This document shows, piece after piece, positions 34,969-47,110 of a stretch of DNA of 64,000 nucleotides (position 1 is the stretch's first letter; every line of letters starts with the position of its first letter). Origin of the DNA: Calycina herbarum. Its lineage: Eukaryota; Ascomycota; Leotiomycetes; Helotiales; Pezizellaceae. Below the pieces are notes generated by a model that made no database searches, was not told the origin of the DNA, and saw only the letters and a list, made by a program, of their open reading frames with translations. Position numbers and translations under genes: made by a program. The stretch covers positions 124,001 to 188,000 of the forward strand of contig LLEY01000037.1 of NCBI GenBank assembly GCA_001414485.1. The letters run 5' to 3'.

Positions 34969-36220
34969 CTGTAGATTAGTATAGCTATTCACGACTTAAC
35001 TATGACTAGCTTCCTATATCAAGGAATGCTCGAAAGGTAGCAGTGGGAAGCGATGGCCTAGGATTGGCAACTCCACATATTGTGCTGCTATAAAACTCAC
35101 TTTTGATATCTTCAGAGAATATAATTCGTAGCGCTGAAGTGTTAGCAATCAATTCTACATCTTTTCGGGAAGCTCAAAACTGGTAAAACCATGCCGTCAT
35201 AAGGACCGGTTTTGTTGAGCGACCTGGAGAAGCTGAGAGCGATTTAGAAATATGACTTCATTTTCGAAAGTCATCTTTGCAACATATGTTTCGCTTAGAC
35301 CACTGAAACCACTTCGTGCTACTGCGCAATAATGGTGCTCTAAATTGATCTCAAAGTCCTCTCCACGGTTATAGCTGAAGAATTAGAAGAAATAACGCGC
35401 GTAAACTTTCCAATCGCTCAAAATTCAATGTTGAAGGATTCCCCAATCATTTGAAATCGATCACGTTCAGTAAGTCTACTTCCAAAAGGAGCCGCGTGAG
35501 ATTCCCGCAGCATTTGTTGCACATCGAGCAAAACACTACCAGCACCAACACCAATCAACTCTTCAATCTCTTCGCTCGCTAGCACAGAAACGTGATGTCC
35601 AAAATGAGATTCCCGTTGGCGTTGTGGCTGAGAGGAATACAGATCCTTCACCAATAGCGATATCCAACAGGATTATCTGACACCCGGTGCCAAAATTTCT
35701 AGCTATTTTCTCGGGGATTAGCTTGTGTTACTGTCAGCTCCAAAGTCGGTGAAAATTGAGCAAGGCTCCGTATTGTTGTCAGCACCCACCCATTTTTCCC
35801 TTTGAAAGGTCTGAAATTAGTTTGGAAAACACCACAGTGTGTCTAATTTATGTTGTATTCAGAGACAGTGAGAGACCTATAATGTCTCTTGTATTACTCT
35901 TACCTTTGCATAGGACAATTTCCCCCGTATTTTGAGTTACCGAGACATTTACGAGAAGCAAGTATGAGATTGCCCCGGATCAGCATCCTTCAACACGCTC
36001 AGCTTGCCTTTGGTCTTATGGGCTTTCAGTGCCTTGCTTAGAGTTACTGCTTCATCTTCTTCTCCGAACAGGGCTGTGTAGCATGCAAGACATTCATATA
36101 ATCCACCTTCCCCACACTTTTACTTGGAGCCTCTTCTTCAACTGAAAAATCAAGGCTCACGTTAGATCCAGCCGTATCCCGTCGGAGAGCTCTAAAATCC
36201 GAGTTACTCACGGAAGCAGA

Positions 36221-37544
36221 ATGGCAAACACAACCAAAATACTCTCCGCAGAGTACCTAGCTCAAGATCGTGGCCCAGCGCTCCTTCGCGTCGCAATAGT
36301 CTTTACAGTCTTGGAAGTCGTATTCGTGTTTCTATTTTTCATCTCAAGAATCCGAACGAAAACGGCAAATAATTTAGATACGTATCTCATGGTTCCAGCC
36401 TTCTTATTCAACTTCTGTCTAGTAGGCGAGTTATATTGTAAGGTCTGCCCCTAATCTACCACCTGACTACAGCCCAAAGAGACCCAAAATTGATAATGCT
36501 CAAACAGATGATGTAGCCCGTAAAATCAGCGGTCGCCACGTCGAGGCTCTCCCCAAAGATCACATGAAACTATGGCAAAAGGCAGCCATATTCGCTAGTC
36601 TTATGTATCTTCCCTCGGTTATGTTTCCAAAATTATCAATTCTATATCTGTACCTCCGGATTTTCAGTAAGAAAATCTATCGGGTGGCTGCTTATCTTAT
36701 TGCTATGGTTTTGGTTTCGAATTGTGTGATAGGGTTGATTTTGGGGTTTATTCAATGTGTTCCTTTTCGGTTTACTTGGGATAAGAGTGTGGAGGGGGGC
36801 TGGTGTATTGATCAGATTATGGCTTATGCTTGGATTAGTTTTCCTAGTGAGTTTACTTCTATTTTGATGCTTTATATAAGCAAGATCGTTGCTGAATTTA
36901 TTGCAGATATTATTACAGACGTGGCTATGCTAATTTTACCTCTTCCGATTATCTGGAACTTGCAAACTACACGGAATCAAAAGATCGGGTTGACGATTAC
37001 CTTTGCAACTTTCAGTGCGTAAGTAAATCAATTCCTCTTCCGACAAGCACATATTTTGGAGCTCGCTAGGAAACTAATTTATTGAAGTGGACTAGTCACT
37101 TCGATTCTTCGCTTTAGTGTGGTTATAAAAACCAATGTATACGAAGATATCTCCTGGTACGGGACCAATGCTGGAACTTGGAATGTTACCGAAGCTGGAA
37201 TGTATCTCATCGCTGCATGTCTTCCCTCTGTACGAGCACTTCTCGTCCCGATTTTCGAACGGATAAATTCTCGTTTGCGCTCTGAGGAGAGATCAATAGA
37301 TGATGGGAAGAGGAAACGTAGTACTTTTGGTAGGAGCCATGGGGTAATTCCTCCGGTTGATATGGAACTTGATGGGTTTGGGAGAGGGAATGATCGGAGT
37401 GAGTTGCAGTTGGTTACTTGTTATCATTCGGAGAGTGTGCCGGAGTTTTATTCTGAGGGAGGATGTGGGGAGGATTTGGAGAGAGTAGGGGGAAGTCAGG
37501 TCAGTAGATCTTATGGTCTTTCAAGTGTTACCAGAGTAGCGTAG
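36221..37544 (+). CDS. Pth11-like rhodopsin-domain membrane protein, 374 aa
   Basis: Four exons are inferred: 36221-36437, 36508-36846, 36907-37018 and 37088-37544, with introns of 70, 60 and 69 bp. The 60-bp intron is a multiple of three without stops, so it can be read through by mistake. Removing it restores the family motif NIITDVAMLILPLPIIW. Seven hydrophobic segments are visible, beginning LLRVAIVFTVLEVVFVFLFF. The loop has the usual Cys and the end of the domain reads AGMYLIAACLPSVRALLVPI. A hydrophilic tail of about 100 residues follows. This is the fungal integral-membrane rhodopsin family related to Pth11, often proposed as GPCR-like surface sensors. No CFEM domain precedes it. Ligand and function are unknown. 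Confidence 0.85.
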
Positions 37545-39583
37545 GAGTTGTTTAGGGATTTCAACATTTCTTGAAAGATTTCATATCAAAAACGGAACCA
37601 GCCCGAAATAGTATTAACCCTGAGCGAGGACGAGTTTCCTTTAAGAATCCTAAAATAAAATAAACATCTAGAAACTTTCTCCTTCTAAATTTGTGCTAAC
37701 CACCAACATGCTAAGGTTAGTCAAAGAGCAACCTCGGCACAGTTACACCCCACCAGCTTGTCACAATGGCATCGCTAAGTGGGGGGGTACAATCCCACGA
37801 TGTGGGGGAAAAGTCAATTCAACCCAGCCCAACGACAGTACGGGGAACTCATCCGCCCAAGATGCGCCTTTGCTTATTCCCCAAACCCCCACCTTGTCAT
37901 CAACTCAACGACTGGTTCTCTGCTGACAATAATTTTCCTTATGTTGCAGTGGAGAGTTCAATGGCCTGATTACAGTGGAGCAAACACGACTCGCGGGTTG
38001 GAAAACGACTCGATACTGACTCGATTTTGAGATTTCGCGATTTGCAACAAACAGAGTTCTGGATATACTTTCTTGAAGGGGAGATGCTTCCGATGGGGGG
38101 GGTTATGAGTAAGGATTTGTATGGATGATTGGAAGGAAGGTGTTGTGGTGGGGAACCCGTGGATTCGGGAATGTTGGTGGGGGTTCGTTGATTTTGAGGG
38201 TGTTGGTACAGGGGTTATATTTGTTGGAGATGAGAGGACTGACTCGATGCTAATTATTGCGACTTGCAACGAAGATATTCTGGGAACGAGGAGCTGTGAA
38301 GCTGCGGCGTGGTAAACAAAAATATGGGTATGCAATTACTCCAGTGAGAAGGGGTGAGTGGAGTGGCCATCAGTGATTTGGGGACTTGTCCGTGGGATTT
38401 CAGGTACAACAAAGAACGTCCTTGGGCTTCCAAGTTACTAGCAGACAGCTTCATTTGAAGACGAGTCAAGGTTCCCTTGAAATCTTTAAGAGTCCTGACA
38501 GCCGAGCCGGTATGATCGACTTCACTAATTGGTAGCTTATTAGTATCATATTGATATCTTGTTGATATCCTAGGAGAAGTGGTGGGCCTCACTCTACGAA
38601 CACCTACTTTCACTTGGGTCGTACGAATTGGTCTAGGAAAATTGAGATTATTGATCGAGAGAACATAGTTCCTTGATTCTCCTCAAATCTCTCGGATATT
38701 TCTCGTAATCATTCGATATGGACTCGAATAAGGAGAAAAGGAGTGTTTGGTAGAGTAATTCTCGCTTCTCTTACCTTTGTAATTCCACTTTCTCTTCTTT
38801 TTTGACATATCTTTTATTGCTTTACCGAATGGAACTCGTTAAGCACCAATGGCCTTGGTGAGTTGCTAATGAAACATCTAGAGGACTAAAAAATCTAGGA
38901 AGACACCGAATTAGTAGTTAGTGAGAGCAGCACGGTCTCATGGATTTAGCACATCTAGTGAAGGGAAAGCAAAAAACCACATATATTGGCCAACTAGGTA
39001 TGTTCTAGTACCCAAATCCCATTTACATAGCTATCCTCAATTCACTTAACAACCCCCCCCCCACCAACATTCTCACTCACTACAGATCAACCTTGGCCCA
39101 CAAAACCCATTGAACGCCACTTCAAAATAAGAAAACCCCATTCCACGAAGGCGACCAATTAACGACTACAACCCACGACTATATTCTTTCCGTCCCGCAA
39201 CCAACCCCGAACCTCAAGTCTGACAAGTTTGAATAGAGATGTAGGCCTATTAATTAACCGGGGCGGCGGGTAAGTTGAACTCTTTTTGGTATTTTTTGAG
39301 GGACTCGGCTTTGGGAGGGTTGGTGGTGCTTGTACAACATGAGTTTGCAAATTATCTAGGTCGAACGTCTAGTGAATAGATGAATGTTTACACTACAATG
39401 TCTCGCCTGTTGATTATTGAGCTGTGAATCATAAATATCACACCAGATAGACCCAAAGTGTGACAACACTCCACAAAACACCTCATACTTGCTCCCGCAA
39501 AACAAACATCACACGAAGGCCAAACGCAACAAGAAAACAATACACTAACCCTTTATTATCACCCTTCTTGTCAAACCACCAAA
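37545..39583. other. 2-kb spacer with a MITE copy
   Basis: No supported gene. Small overlapping frames occur on both strands at 37.7-38.6 kb but none shows splice logic or a recognised motif. A 164-bp MITE lies at 38592-38755. Confidence 0.55.
38592..38755. mobile_element. MITE copy 1 (mariner-like, TA-flanked)
   Basis: 164 bp. The first 50 bases (CTCTACGAACACCTACTTT onward) match the MITE at 47996-48160. The right end GAGTGTTTGGTAGAG is the reverse complement of the left end with a few changes and is followed by TA; the left side now reads CA. No coding capacity. Confidence 0.75.
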
Positions 39584-39841
39584 ATGGCGCCTTCAATACA
39601 ACTACGCTACCCCCAAGCCCGACCCCAAAACAGAACTATCTTTCAAGAGATCTATCACGTTATCAAGCAACTCCTTACCCTTATCATGTTATGGGTCACA
39701 TATTTTTTCTGGGTAGCTTTCTGCGTGGTCTGCTTCATGTGGGATTGGGTTTGCGAAGCTCTTTGGGGTGAGGAGGCGGAGGAGGGAGAACTCGATGCTT
39801 TACCGAGATTCAACAACTGGGGAACTCGAAGGATGGAGTAG
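39584..39841 (+). CDS. Small hypothetical membrane protein, 85 aa
   Basis: A complete small frame with a good fungal start context (CACCAAAATGGC) after a pyrimidine-rich leader. Residues 27-54 form one or two hydrophobic segments (LLTLIMLWVTYFFWVAFCVV), followed by an acidic patch (GEEAEEGELD). I do not recognise the family. Single-exon, with no neighbour within 1 kb on the left and a minus-strand gene 0.5 kb to the right. It could be a real small membrane protein or a chance frame. Confidence 0.45.
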   Translation: MAPSIQLRYPQARPQNRTIFQEIYHVIKQLLTLIMLWVTYFFWVAFCVVCFMWDWVCEALWGEEAEEGELDALPRFNNWGTRRME

Positions 39842-40320
39842 GGGATACGCGAGTGTTGACGAATATGTTTGGATGACGGGCTTTATGTGGAGATGGAGGA
39901 GTTGCCGAGATTTGTGCGGTAATGGACTATGAGATGCATAGAAGACCTTTATTTCCGGATCATGTACTGTGTGGGTGTTGTGGTATTGATTTGCTCAAGA
40001 ATTTTCCAAGGGAACGGGACGAAGACTGTGAGCCACAGGATGGGAATGGGAAGAGCGCGCTGTGACATGACTGATAAATCTCAACTATCGGGTATGATGA
40101 CAATCACTTGCACCTAAGTATTCAGTAGAGCGCGTATGCACACATGAGAATACCTTTACAAACCCAACTTGACACATTTATGGAGACTTGCACGACAGAA
40201 GAACATCATGAACATTGAAACACATTCATAGGTACATTAAAATCATACATCATAAAATCACACAAGAAACCCAGATATCTCCATCCCGATGCCACGACGC
40301 CATATCCCGAATACAGTATT
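39842..40320. other. Spacer between convergent genes
   Basis: Nothing recognised. It probably holds the 3' ends of the two flanking transcripts. Confidence 0.5.
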
Positions 40321-40793
40321 CTAATCGCTATCTTCCAACTCCGCAGCCTCCATAGCAAGTTGTTGCTTCTTGATCTCGAGTTGTCTCTTCTTCTTGGCCT
40401 TCTTCTCAGCTTCCGTCAGAACCTTCTTTTGTTTTGGGACTTGTTGGGTTTGTTGGGTTTGTTGTTGTTGACCATTGGCTCCGACCTGTTCACAAAATTC
40501 TTAGCTCTTGTCTCAAAGAGAGAGAGGATGTTTGATGGGATAGTTGACTTACAATAGGTAATTCATCAGTAACACCCCCCACAGTCTTGAGAAGTGGGTT
40601 TGTAACTCCTCCAACGATCGGTAAACCCTTCGTCGTATCATCAACGGTATTGAGAAGTCTAAAAAGAGAACATATTAGCATACGATCGAAACCCGGTAGC
40701 GAAGCGGGGAATAACTCACCCTCCTAGAAGCCCACCATTACTAGCCTTCCCACTGTTGTTCCCACCACCACCTCCTCCAAGAAGTCCAGCCAT
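40321..40793 (-). CDS. Small Gly-rich/Lys-rich hypothetical protein, 114 aa
   Basis: Three exons on the minus strand: 40793-40720, 40658-40553 and 40485-40321, with introns of 61 and 67 bp having GTGAGT/TAG and GTAAGT/CAG ends. All joins keep frame. The product begins MAGLLGGGGGGNNSGKAS and has a pair of related stretches, TKGLPIVGGVTNPLLKTVGG and TDELPIVGANG. It then has a Gln-rich stretch (QQQQTQQTQQ) and a strongly basic coiled-coil-like tail (LTEAEKKAKKKRQLEIKKQQ) ending AAELEDSD. No signal peptide or membrane segment. I do not recognise a characterised family. The clean splicing and sharply different segments make a chance frame unlikely. Confidence 0.75.
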
Positions 40794-41995
40794 ATTTGCA
40801 GTAGTTTGGTATCGAAAAAGTATTGGTGTATTGGTAGATGAATTTTTGGACTTGCAGGACGATGTAACTCAGATAAATGCAGTAGTTGATAAACTGTTAT
40901 GAGTTCTGGTAGTATTCGTTGTTGCAAGGGATTATATACACCTCTCTCCTCTCCATGACTACACAATACGCACGCATGCGCGTATGATGTCTATTATGAC
41001 GTGCACAAAACCTGTTTCCAACCACCTAAACCCATCCCTTGCAATCCTGCATTCTTTCTATGGTTTCGGTTCGTTGCTGAGTTGGAGGAGGCTCATACTT
41101 GTAGCTATCATCCATGTGAACGATGACGTAGAGGTGAAATTCCCTCGTTTATTTGATACGGTTGGCAAGGATTTTGCAAGGCGAGGCCTCGAAAAAGAGG
41201 GGGCTCAACGTCATGTGATGAGCATTTTGTCTTGGGACATGGAGAATCGAGATAGGGTTCTAGATCTTTACTCGAGTAGATGCATTTGTCTCGTCGGAAA
41301 TTTGATCCGAATTCAATGCTCGCTCGATTCCATCTTGAGTTCTGGTGTTGAGGTTGCAGGCAGGGTGCATTAGTGCCGGAACCTTCCACTTTTCAGCTGG
41401 CATAAGATGCGAGGAAAAAGTAGGAGCACGCGAATATCTTATGTTTGTGGTAAAAGAAGGTTCGCGGATAAATTTGGAGAGAGCATGAAAAGGTGTAGCC
41501 CGACTGCAAGTGCATTTTGGCAATGCGAGTATAGCTGGTGAAGAAATAAAAGATTTCCCGATCATCCGGAAAAATGGGGAGCGGCTAGAAGCAGCCTTGA
41601 CAGAAAAACAAAACCACTAGATAGAATAAATAAGAGAAGCAACGAAGAGATTCCATTTGGACCAACTAATTGTATAGAACTCTTAGTAATTCCATCATAG
41701 GCATCCTCCTTTCGGACCTCTCCTCTCAGACCAAACAGAAGCGCAATATTAAAAGGCTCTCGTGAGCTTCTTGATCTCGTGGAATCCTCCCATTCTACTA
41801 GCCAAGAACAATTAAGAGCTCCATGCCTTCCCAAACTCCATTTCAAAACTTTTGCCGACAGCTTGGGCCAGAAACCTGGAAGAACAGTCCGCGACTCACA
41901 AGCGACTTGCTCCACCAAAATTATACACAGAACCAAACAATTTGTGCTCTCAAAGCCGGAGGAGCAACATGCAAAAAAGCTGAAACCATAACACT
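40794..41995. other. Spacer; promoter of the small Gly-rich gene and 3' flank of the four-span gene
   Basis: Overlapping frames exist on both strands (for example 40984-41373 plus) but lack motif, conservation or splice support. The minus-strand frame that reaches down to 41562 is read-through past the true stop of the four-span gene. Confidence 0.5.
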
Positions 41996-42808
41996 TCATA
42001 GCCCATCTGCCTTGATCGACTTCTTGACCTTTCTCCTCTGCCACATGAGGTAAAAGACAATCGCAGTCAATATTTGAAGAGAAGCACTCGCTAACGCAAG
42101 GCGCCATTGGTTTGTCTACATAGAAAATCAGCTCGGAATCCAACGAAAGGGGGAATTGAGAAGAACTTACCCCTCTCGAACAAATCTTGTTGAAATTCAC
42201 GACCCCCTCAAATGTAGGTTGGATCTTTTCCGCAACAGGAGAACATGCCCAACCCCAAAGATCCTTGCCTGTCTTTCCAACACGATACAAGACAGCGACC
42301 ACAATCCAAGTTAAAATGTGTACGGTCTCCACAATCCATATAAACCAAGATTGCACAGTCGCAATATTATTGGCTCGTCGAATGCTGTATGCGTAGGCAC
42401 TCATAATCAAACACCCGGAAACGACGGTGATGGCGGATATGGAGAGCAGCATTATTGAAGGCCAAAGGTGGGTTTGCTTAGCCCAAGGACCTCGACCATT
42501 TGCTTGGAAGTTTTCGGTATGGATGAAGAGCGCGAGGGAGCGAGCTTCTTGGGACATGGTAACTATAGCCAGAATGGTGGCTCCAAGCCGGGCGAAGAAA
42601 CGGAGGAAACGGATGTTTTGTTTAAGTCTCTATGAGACAACGTTAGATTTTGAAATGGACATACAAAGGCAACTTGGAGGGTTGTACTTACAGCATCCTC
42701 CTGATGAAGAGCAGGATTCCCCGGAATAAACGGTACCGCGAGGTTCTTCTCTCGATCCAACGACTCCCCAGATTCCACCGACATATGTTGACTCTTGCTT
42801 GAACCCAT
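41996..42808 (-). CDS. Four-span membrane protein (MARVEL-like topology), 231 aa
   Basis: Three exons: 42808-42692, 42629-42171 and 42115-41996, with introns of 62 and 55 bp and GTAAGT donors. The frame is continuous across both. Four hydrophobic segments are seen: LGATILAIVTMSQEARSLAL, a second beginning SIMLLSISAITVVSG, a third in WFIWIVETVHILTWIVVAVL, and a fourth LQILTAIVFYLMW, with a basic C-terminus (QRRKVKKSIK). The soluble N-terminus of 45 residues is hydrophilic. The four-span layout recalls fungal MARVEL-like proteins, but the signature is not decisive and no function can be given. Ignoring the second splice gives a longer frame of 331 codons with a frameshifted end, which I think is wrong. 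Confidence 0.78.
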
Positions 42809-44211
42809 CGCGACTTTTCAGTAACGAACAAAAAAAAAGTGAAAAAGAAAGTATGAAACGAAGCCTTATGTAAAGACCACGATGAGAAGACCAAGCAACC
42901 AAAACCCCTCAGCTGGGAGACATGATATATGAATAAAAAGTCAAATTGGAAATAATCCTGCTGCAGGACGCCACAAAGTGATGGTTGCGCATCCCGAAGA
43001 GGTCAAGTCGGGGGGCGCACAGAAGGACATGAGTTGCTCTCGAGCCCGTTTCGGAAGCTTAATTCCAATGAGAAGGGTATCTAGAGCTTTTATCCTAGCG
43101 ATAATCATAAGCGTCGGCCGACCTCAGCCTTAAAGATGGTCCGGTATGGATTTCTCATCCACGAGCATTTGACTCGGGTCAGACTGGCAATCTCTAGAGA
43201 AATCTCTACAAAAAGATGCACTGGCATTGGGCACTTGCCAGTTTCTGAGCTCAATACAACACCTCATCGCCGTGAGTTCAATATGTTTTGATAGCGTTGA
43301 AGGGAATGAAAGCGAAAGTATGATTTGTGAACAACGAAGCTTCCCAGCAAACCAGCCTTATTTTGTTTCCTCGAATTATTCAGCCAAACAACGTTCATTC
43401 TGCGACCCACCGGGCTGAACAGAAGCAAGCATGCCACACGGCAACCCAAAGAGAGTGTGCTGTTCGTGACCATACAGAACCTGGGGGAAAAGCCGGTGCA
43501 AATTAATGCCAAGTGCTGATATCAGATTCGGGATGGCGGGCTTTTGGTCGGTGAGTTGAGGCTGTGAGTATAAGTTGGTTGGTACTTTGAAGGGAACCGA
43601 GTGATCCAACTCAACGCTACTGTATCAATTGTTTGGACTCGCCGTTTGAACTATGTCAAACGGTCACCCATGCACAAGTAGAGTATAAGGTTGAGCAATT
43701 CTTGCGAAGAGGGTTTCGATAAGAGTACCTCCGTACCAAGGAGGTGGTTGGACGCTCGAGACTTGGCATGGAGTTGGGCCAAAAATAGAATCGAGACCAG
43801 GTCACGTGCTAACCGAGACATCCGATCCATCAGATATCTCTTTTCAGTTGAAATTTATTTTCGATAGAGCTAGCCGAGAATCTAGTAGTTACAACACTGG
43901 TTTATGAGTTTGTTTTGTGAAAAATAGGTGAGATCAGCTGACCGAAGCTACACCTTCTCCCTTGAGCTTAGAGGTCATTCGATGGTCACCACGACGGGAA
44001 GGAAGGCACGACTCTGACCATATCCAGAGTATTAGCCCCCCCCCCTCCTCTATGCCTTTTCGTCGTTGAAAACGTATCGCGAGGGAGGTCGTTGGACGCG
44101 AGAAATTCACGCAGGCTCTACAAAGATGAAAGAACAAATATTTGGCTAAGGTATCTAAGTTTTCCCTATCCTATAAAACGCCATGTTCAAAATCCCAACA
44201 AGCACCCTCAA
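42809..44211. other. 1.4-kb spacer, no supported gene
   Basis: Short frames only. A small perfect inverted repeat CCGTTTGA...TCAAACGG lies at about 43641-43662. Probably the promoter of the four-span gene and the 3' flank of the fucosidase gene. Confidence 0.5.
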
Positions 44212-45810
44212 TTACACCCTATCGCACAAATGCGCAGACACTGCTCTCCACTTCGGAATATCAACAAATGTCGAATTTACCATAACCTCTGTCACCGACA
44301 CCGCAGCATCAAAGATATCAATCTTCTTATGTCCAACACTCGTACCCTTCGATACCAAAGTCCAGGTCGCCGAACCGCCAATCTTGGCGTAAACCGAATA
44401 TGAGCGAATGACTTGTCCATTTGTTTGATCCTCCATCAAAACAATCCGATCCATCGAAGTCACGGTATCGAATTTGAAAGAGTAGACCCCCGAACTTCCT
44501 TCAGGGGTAGTTACGGTGTGGTTGATGGGATTGTTGTAACATGTTCGGATGAAATCGCCGAGTTGCTGATACAAAGCTGCATGGGAATCCGGAATCAAAC
44601 CCCTGGTATCAGGTGAGAAATCTAATTCTAGAATGCAATTACGGCCGACGGTTTTGTGATAAACTCCTACGAGTTCTGAGAAACTTCGAAGAGGCCAGTC
44701 TGCTCCAAAGAACCACCTGGTTTGAGTTTGCAGAGTTGTATCGCATTCAGCCGGGTTGAAGTAGGGACTTTTTGGGTCTCCACCATCTTCTGTAATTCCA
44801 CTACGAACGGTCAGCGAAAGCTGGAAATTGAGGGGAATTTTGTTGACTTACGTTGACCAATTTGGTTGAGGGGCTTCTCCAGCTTCAGTTCCAACCCACC
44901 GTACTGAACATTTCATCAGCAGAAGCCTCGAGAAGGCGAGGGTTTGCGGAACTTACCGGAATTTTCTGTTAAGCAATCGCCTGTCGTCTTGTCGCAAGCG
45001 TTGAAAACGACAGCATCAGGTTGAAGTTCTGCCAACATGCTCTGGAGCTTCGCTTGCTGAGTAGTGCTATACCCACCATCAAACCAAATCTTCAACACAT
45101 ACGTTAATTAAATAATATCCTCTAATACTCAGTCTAACAACACTCACCTCTGTCAAACTTCCATATTTCGACCACAATTCCGTCAACTGTGCATCCACGA
45201 TTCCATCATAAGTCTCATTCGAGATCCTAACCTGTCCCACCGCTTGTCCACTCCCATTAACCACCGACTTCTGCACATTCAAAAAATTATTCACAACAGT
45301 ACTATAATAAAACCCAACTCCAACCTGATATTTCCCCGCCGAATCCACGAAATTCTTCACCATATCCGTACTCGCGACAGGAGAATCCGCAATCGTATAG
45401 TTGTATGCAATGGTATTGCCATCCCTCGTTTCAAATGTAACGTTACTAGGCCAGGTAATAAATCCGCAGTTATGTTTCGCCACCAGCGTTGCCGAGTTCG
45501 CTCCCAGAGCCACGATAGATTCCATCCATTGATCGGTATTGAGAGATGTAGGGTCGAAAAGTTGGATGTTTGGAACTAGTGTGGGGTCTTTGTTACACCC
45601 ATCGAAGGAAGTATCGAGCCATGTTGCGATTTCGAAATGGATCAAGGCCGTGATTTCTTTATCCTGATAATCGAGTTGTTTCTGCATCGGTAAAGCGATG
45701 ATAGATCCATCGATCGGTGAAATACGATATTTATGATTCCTCGAGGTATCATCATTCGCAGCAAGACATGAACCAACCGCCCCAGCCAGGATCCCAAAAG
45801 CGTACTTCAT
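44212..45810 (-). CDS. Secreted GH29-type alpha-L-fucosidase-like protein, 478 aa
   Basis: Four exons: 45810-45148, 45089-44957, 44903-44852 and 44800-44212, with introns of 58, 53 and 51 bp. The start is the Met that opens a signal peptide (MKYAFGILAGAVGSCLA). An upstream in-frame Met at 45909 is less likely. GH29 features in order: FDPTSLNTDQWMESIVALGA then ATLVAKHNCGF at about 100-130, VGVGFYYS at about 180, IWFDGGY at 222-228 with D225 the likely nucleophile, RWVGTEAG at about 266, and a second half ending in a beta-rich region after about 350. Family members hydrolyse alpha-L-fucosides. Secretion suggests action on external plant, algal or glycoprotein substrates, which is inference. Intron ends agree with family continuity at every join. 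Confidence 0.88.
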
Positions 45811-47062
45811 AACGAGCGTGGTAATATGTGTAGGTTGAAAGCTGTCAAAACTCGGACGAACCATCCAACAAGAAAGAAGAAGGAAGGGAGTAACCCATAG
45901 TATATACACCCTCCTCCCGTTTCAATTGTAATTAGAGCACCCCACGCCATCCAAAGTTCGAACACTGGCGGGTCAAAAAAACTCTAAAAGATCTCCTGGT
46001 GATACGTGCGCGTATCGGGAAAACAATGGGATGGGAAATGACGAACCATTCCTCTTACAGATCCACCGTTTTCGAAACTTTTCATTGGAGAAGAATAAGC
46101 TTGTTTTTTCTATAATGGGGAGGTGGATGGGACGGCTAAATAGGGGTGCGGGGCGAATGCGGAAAACGGCCATTCTTGCTCGAGTTGAGGAGGGGAATTC
46201 GGTAGTTGTATGTACTCCGTAGATTGGCACCGGAGATGCGTTTCTAATATCTATGCTCGAGAATCCTGGAGAGAAGTCGTTGGGGGAATATAAAAAAGCG
46301 TGTGGGTTTCTGTAGCTCTTTTAGCTTGCAGTATAAGAATCCCGGGATTTACTCCGCGTACACCCACTCAATCCATTGTCCTAGAAACTCTTACATAGTT
46401 TCAAATATTATACGGGAGCAGTAGAAGAATTATAAAATTAGTTTCTCCCTTCTTCCGAGTATTCTTGGAGAATGCATGTAATTGTCCTAGACCTTTTGAA
46501 TATTACTTGCTAAGTCAAGAGAAGAACACCACTCTCTTAAATTTGTTTCTTCGTAGTTTAGCCACAAAAGATAAGCAATATATACAATTATTGTTGTAGA
46601 AACTAGTGCTTTACCTCAGCGTATGAGATCGAAGGATAACTCTCGCTAGAGTTCCTCAAGTAGGTTAAAGCATACTTGGGAGAAGGGTGAAATATCATGT
46701 GATAAAATCTCCACTTAAAGTTGCGTACAACTCGAAGACGTTGAGTAAATTTGGTTGTAATGTGCAAGAGAACAAATGACAAAGGCACCATCAAGAAATT
46801 AATGTATCAAAAAACTGCAATGAAATTGGTACTACTGAGAATTGACTCTAGACCCTCCTAGACATGAAGTGATACAAGGAAACACAGCTTGACCAGACAA
46901 ATACAACATATCATACCATTCCACTCTCTTTAAATAAATTACCCAGCCAAAGAAACTCACTTCCTTCATATGATAAACAATCCTTTCGACTTTCTCAACA
47001 CAATTATAAACAACAAACACCTTGCGATCCTTCAGGGCCTTCGAAAGGATGTCCCAACACAA
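45811..47062. other. Spacer with fucosidase promoter and a duplicated gene tail
   Basis: The left part is the promoter of the fucosidase gene (TATATACA at about 45900). The right edge (46993-47052) is a diverged copy of the last 60 bases of the secreted-protein gene. No gene supported in between. Confidence 0.5.
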
Positions 47063-47110
47063 TTATGAACAATAAACCCCCCACCACCCTTCAGGGGTGC
47101 TCGATTCTGT
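46993..47110. repeat. Diverged tandem duplication of the secreted-protein gene end
   Basis: The segment 47052-47110 (last codons and stop of the secreted-protein gene on the minus strand) resembles 46993-47051: both contain CAACACAATTAT(A/G)AACAA and CCTTCAGGG at equal spacing. On the minus strand the copy reads EGPEGSQGVCCL then stop, like TPEGWWGVYCS then stop. Confidence 0.65.

Larger units (their letters stand above)
34134..36220. other. 2-kb spacer with palindromic repeats, no convincing gene
   Basis: Holds a long imperfect hairpin (34375-34468) and a cluster of 25-bp palindromic units (34771-34968), both listed separately. A minus-strand frame of 78 codons at 35418-35654 has a start and stop but no recognised motif and no promoter or splice context, so it is not called. 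Confidence 0.6.

Noticed and set aside
35418..35654. 78-codon minus-strand frame
   Set aside because: No recognised motif, no splice partners, lies in a long repeat-bearing spacer; length is within chance.
40984..41373. 129-codon plus-strand frame
   Set aside because: Overlapped by opposite frames of similar length, unusual composition and no motif; likely chance.
41562..41995. C-terminal extension of the four-span gene as one long minus frame
   Set aside because: It depends on ignoring a good GTAAGT...TAG intron; splicing gives a fourth membrane helix and an earlier stop in another frame.
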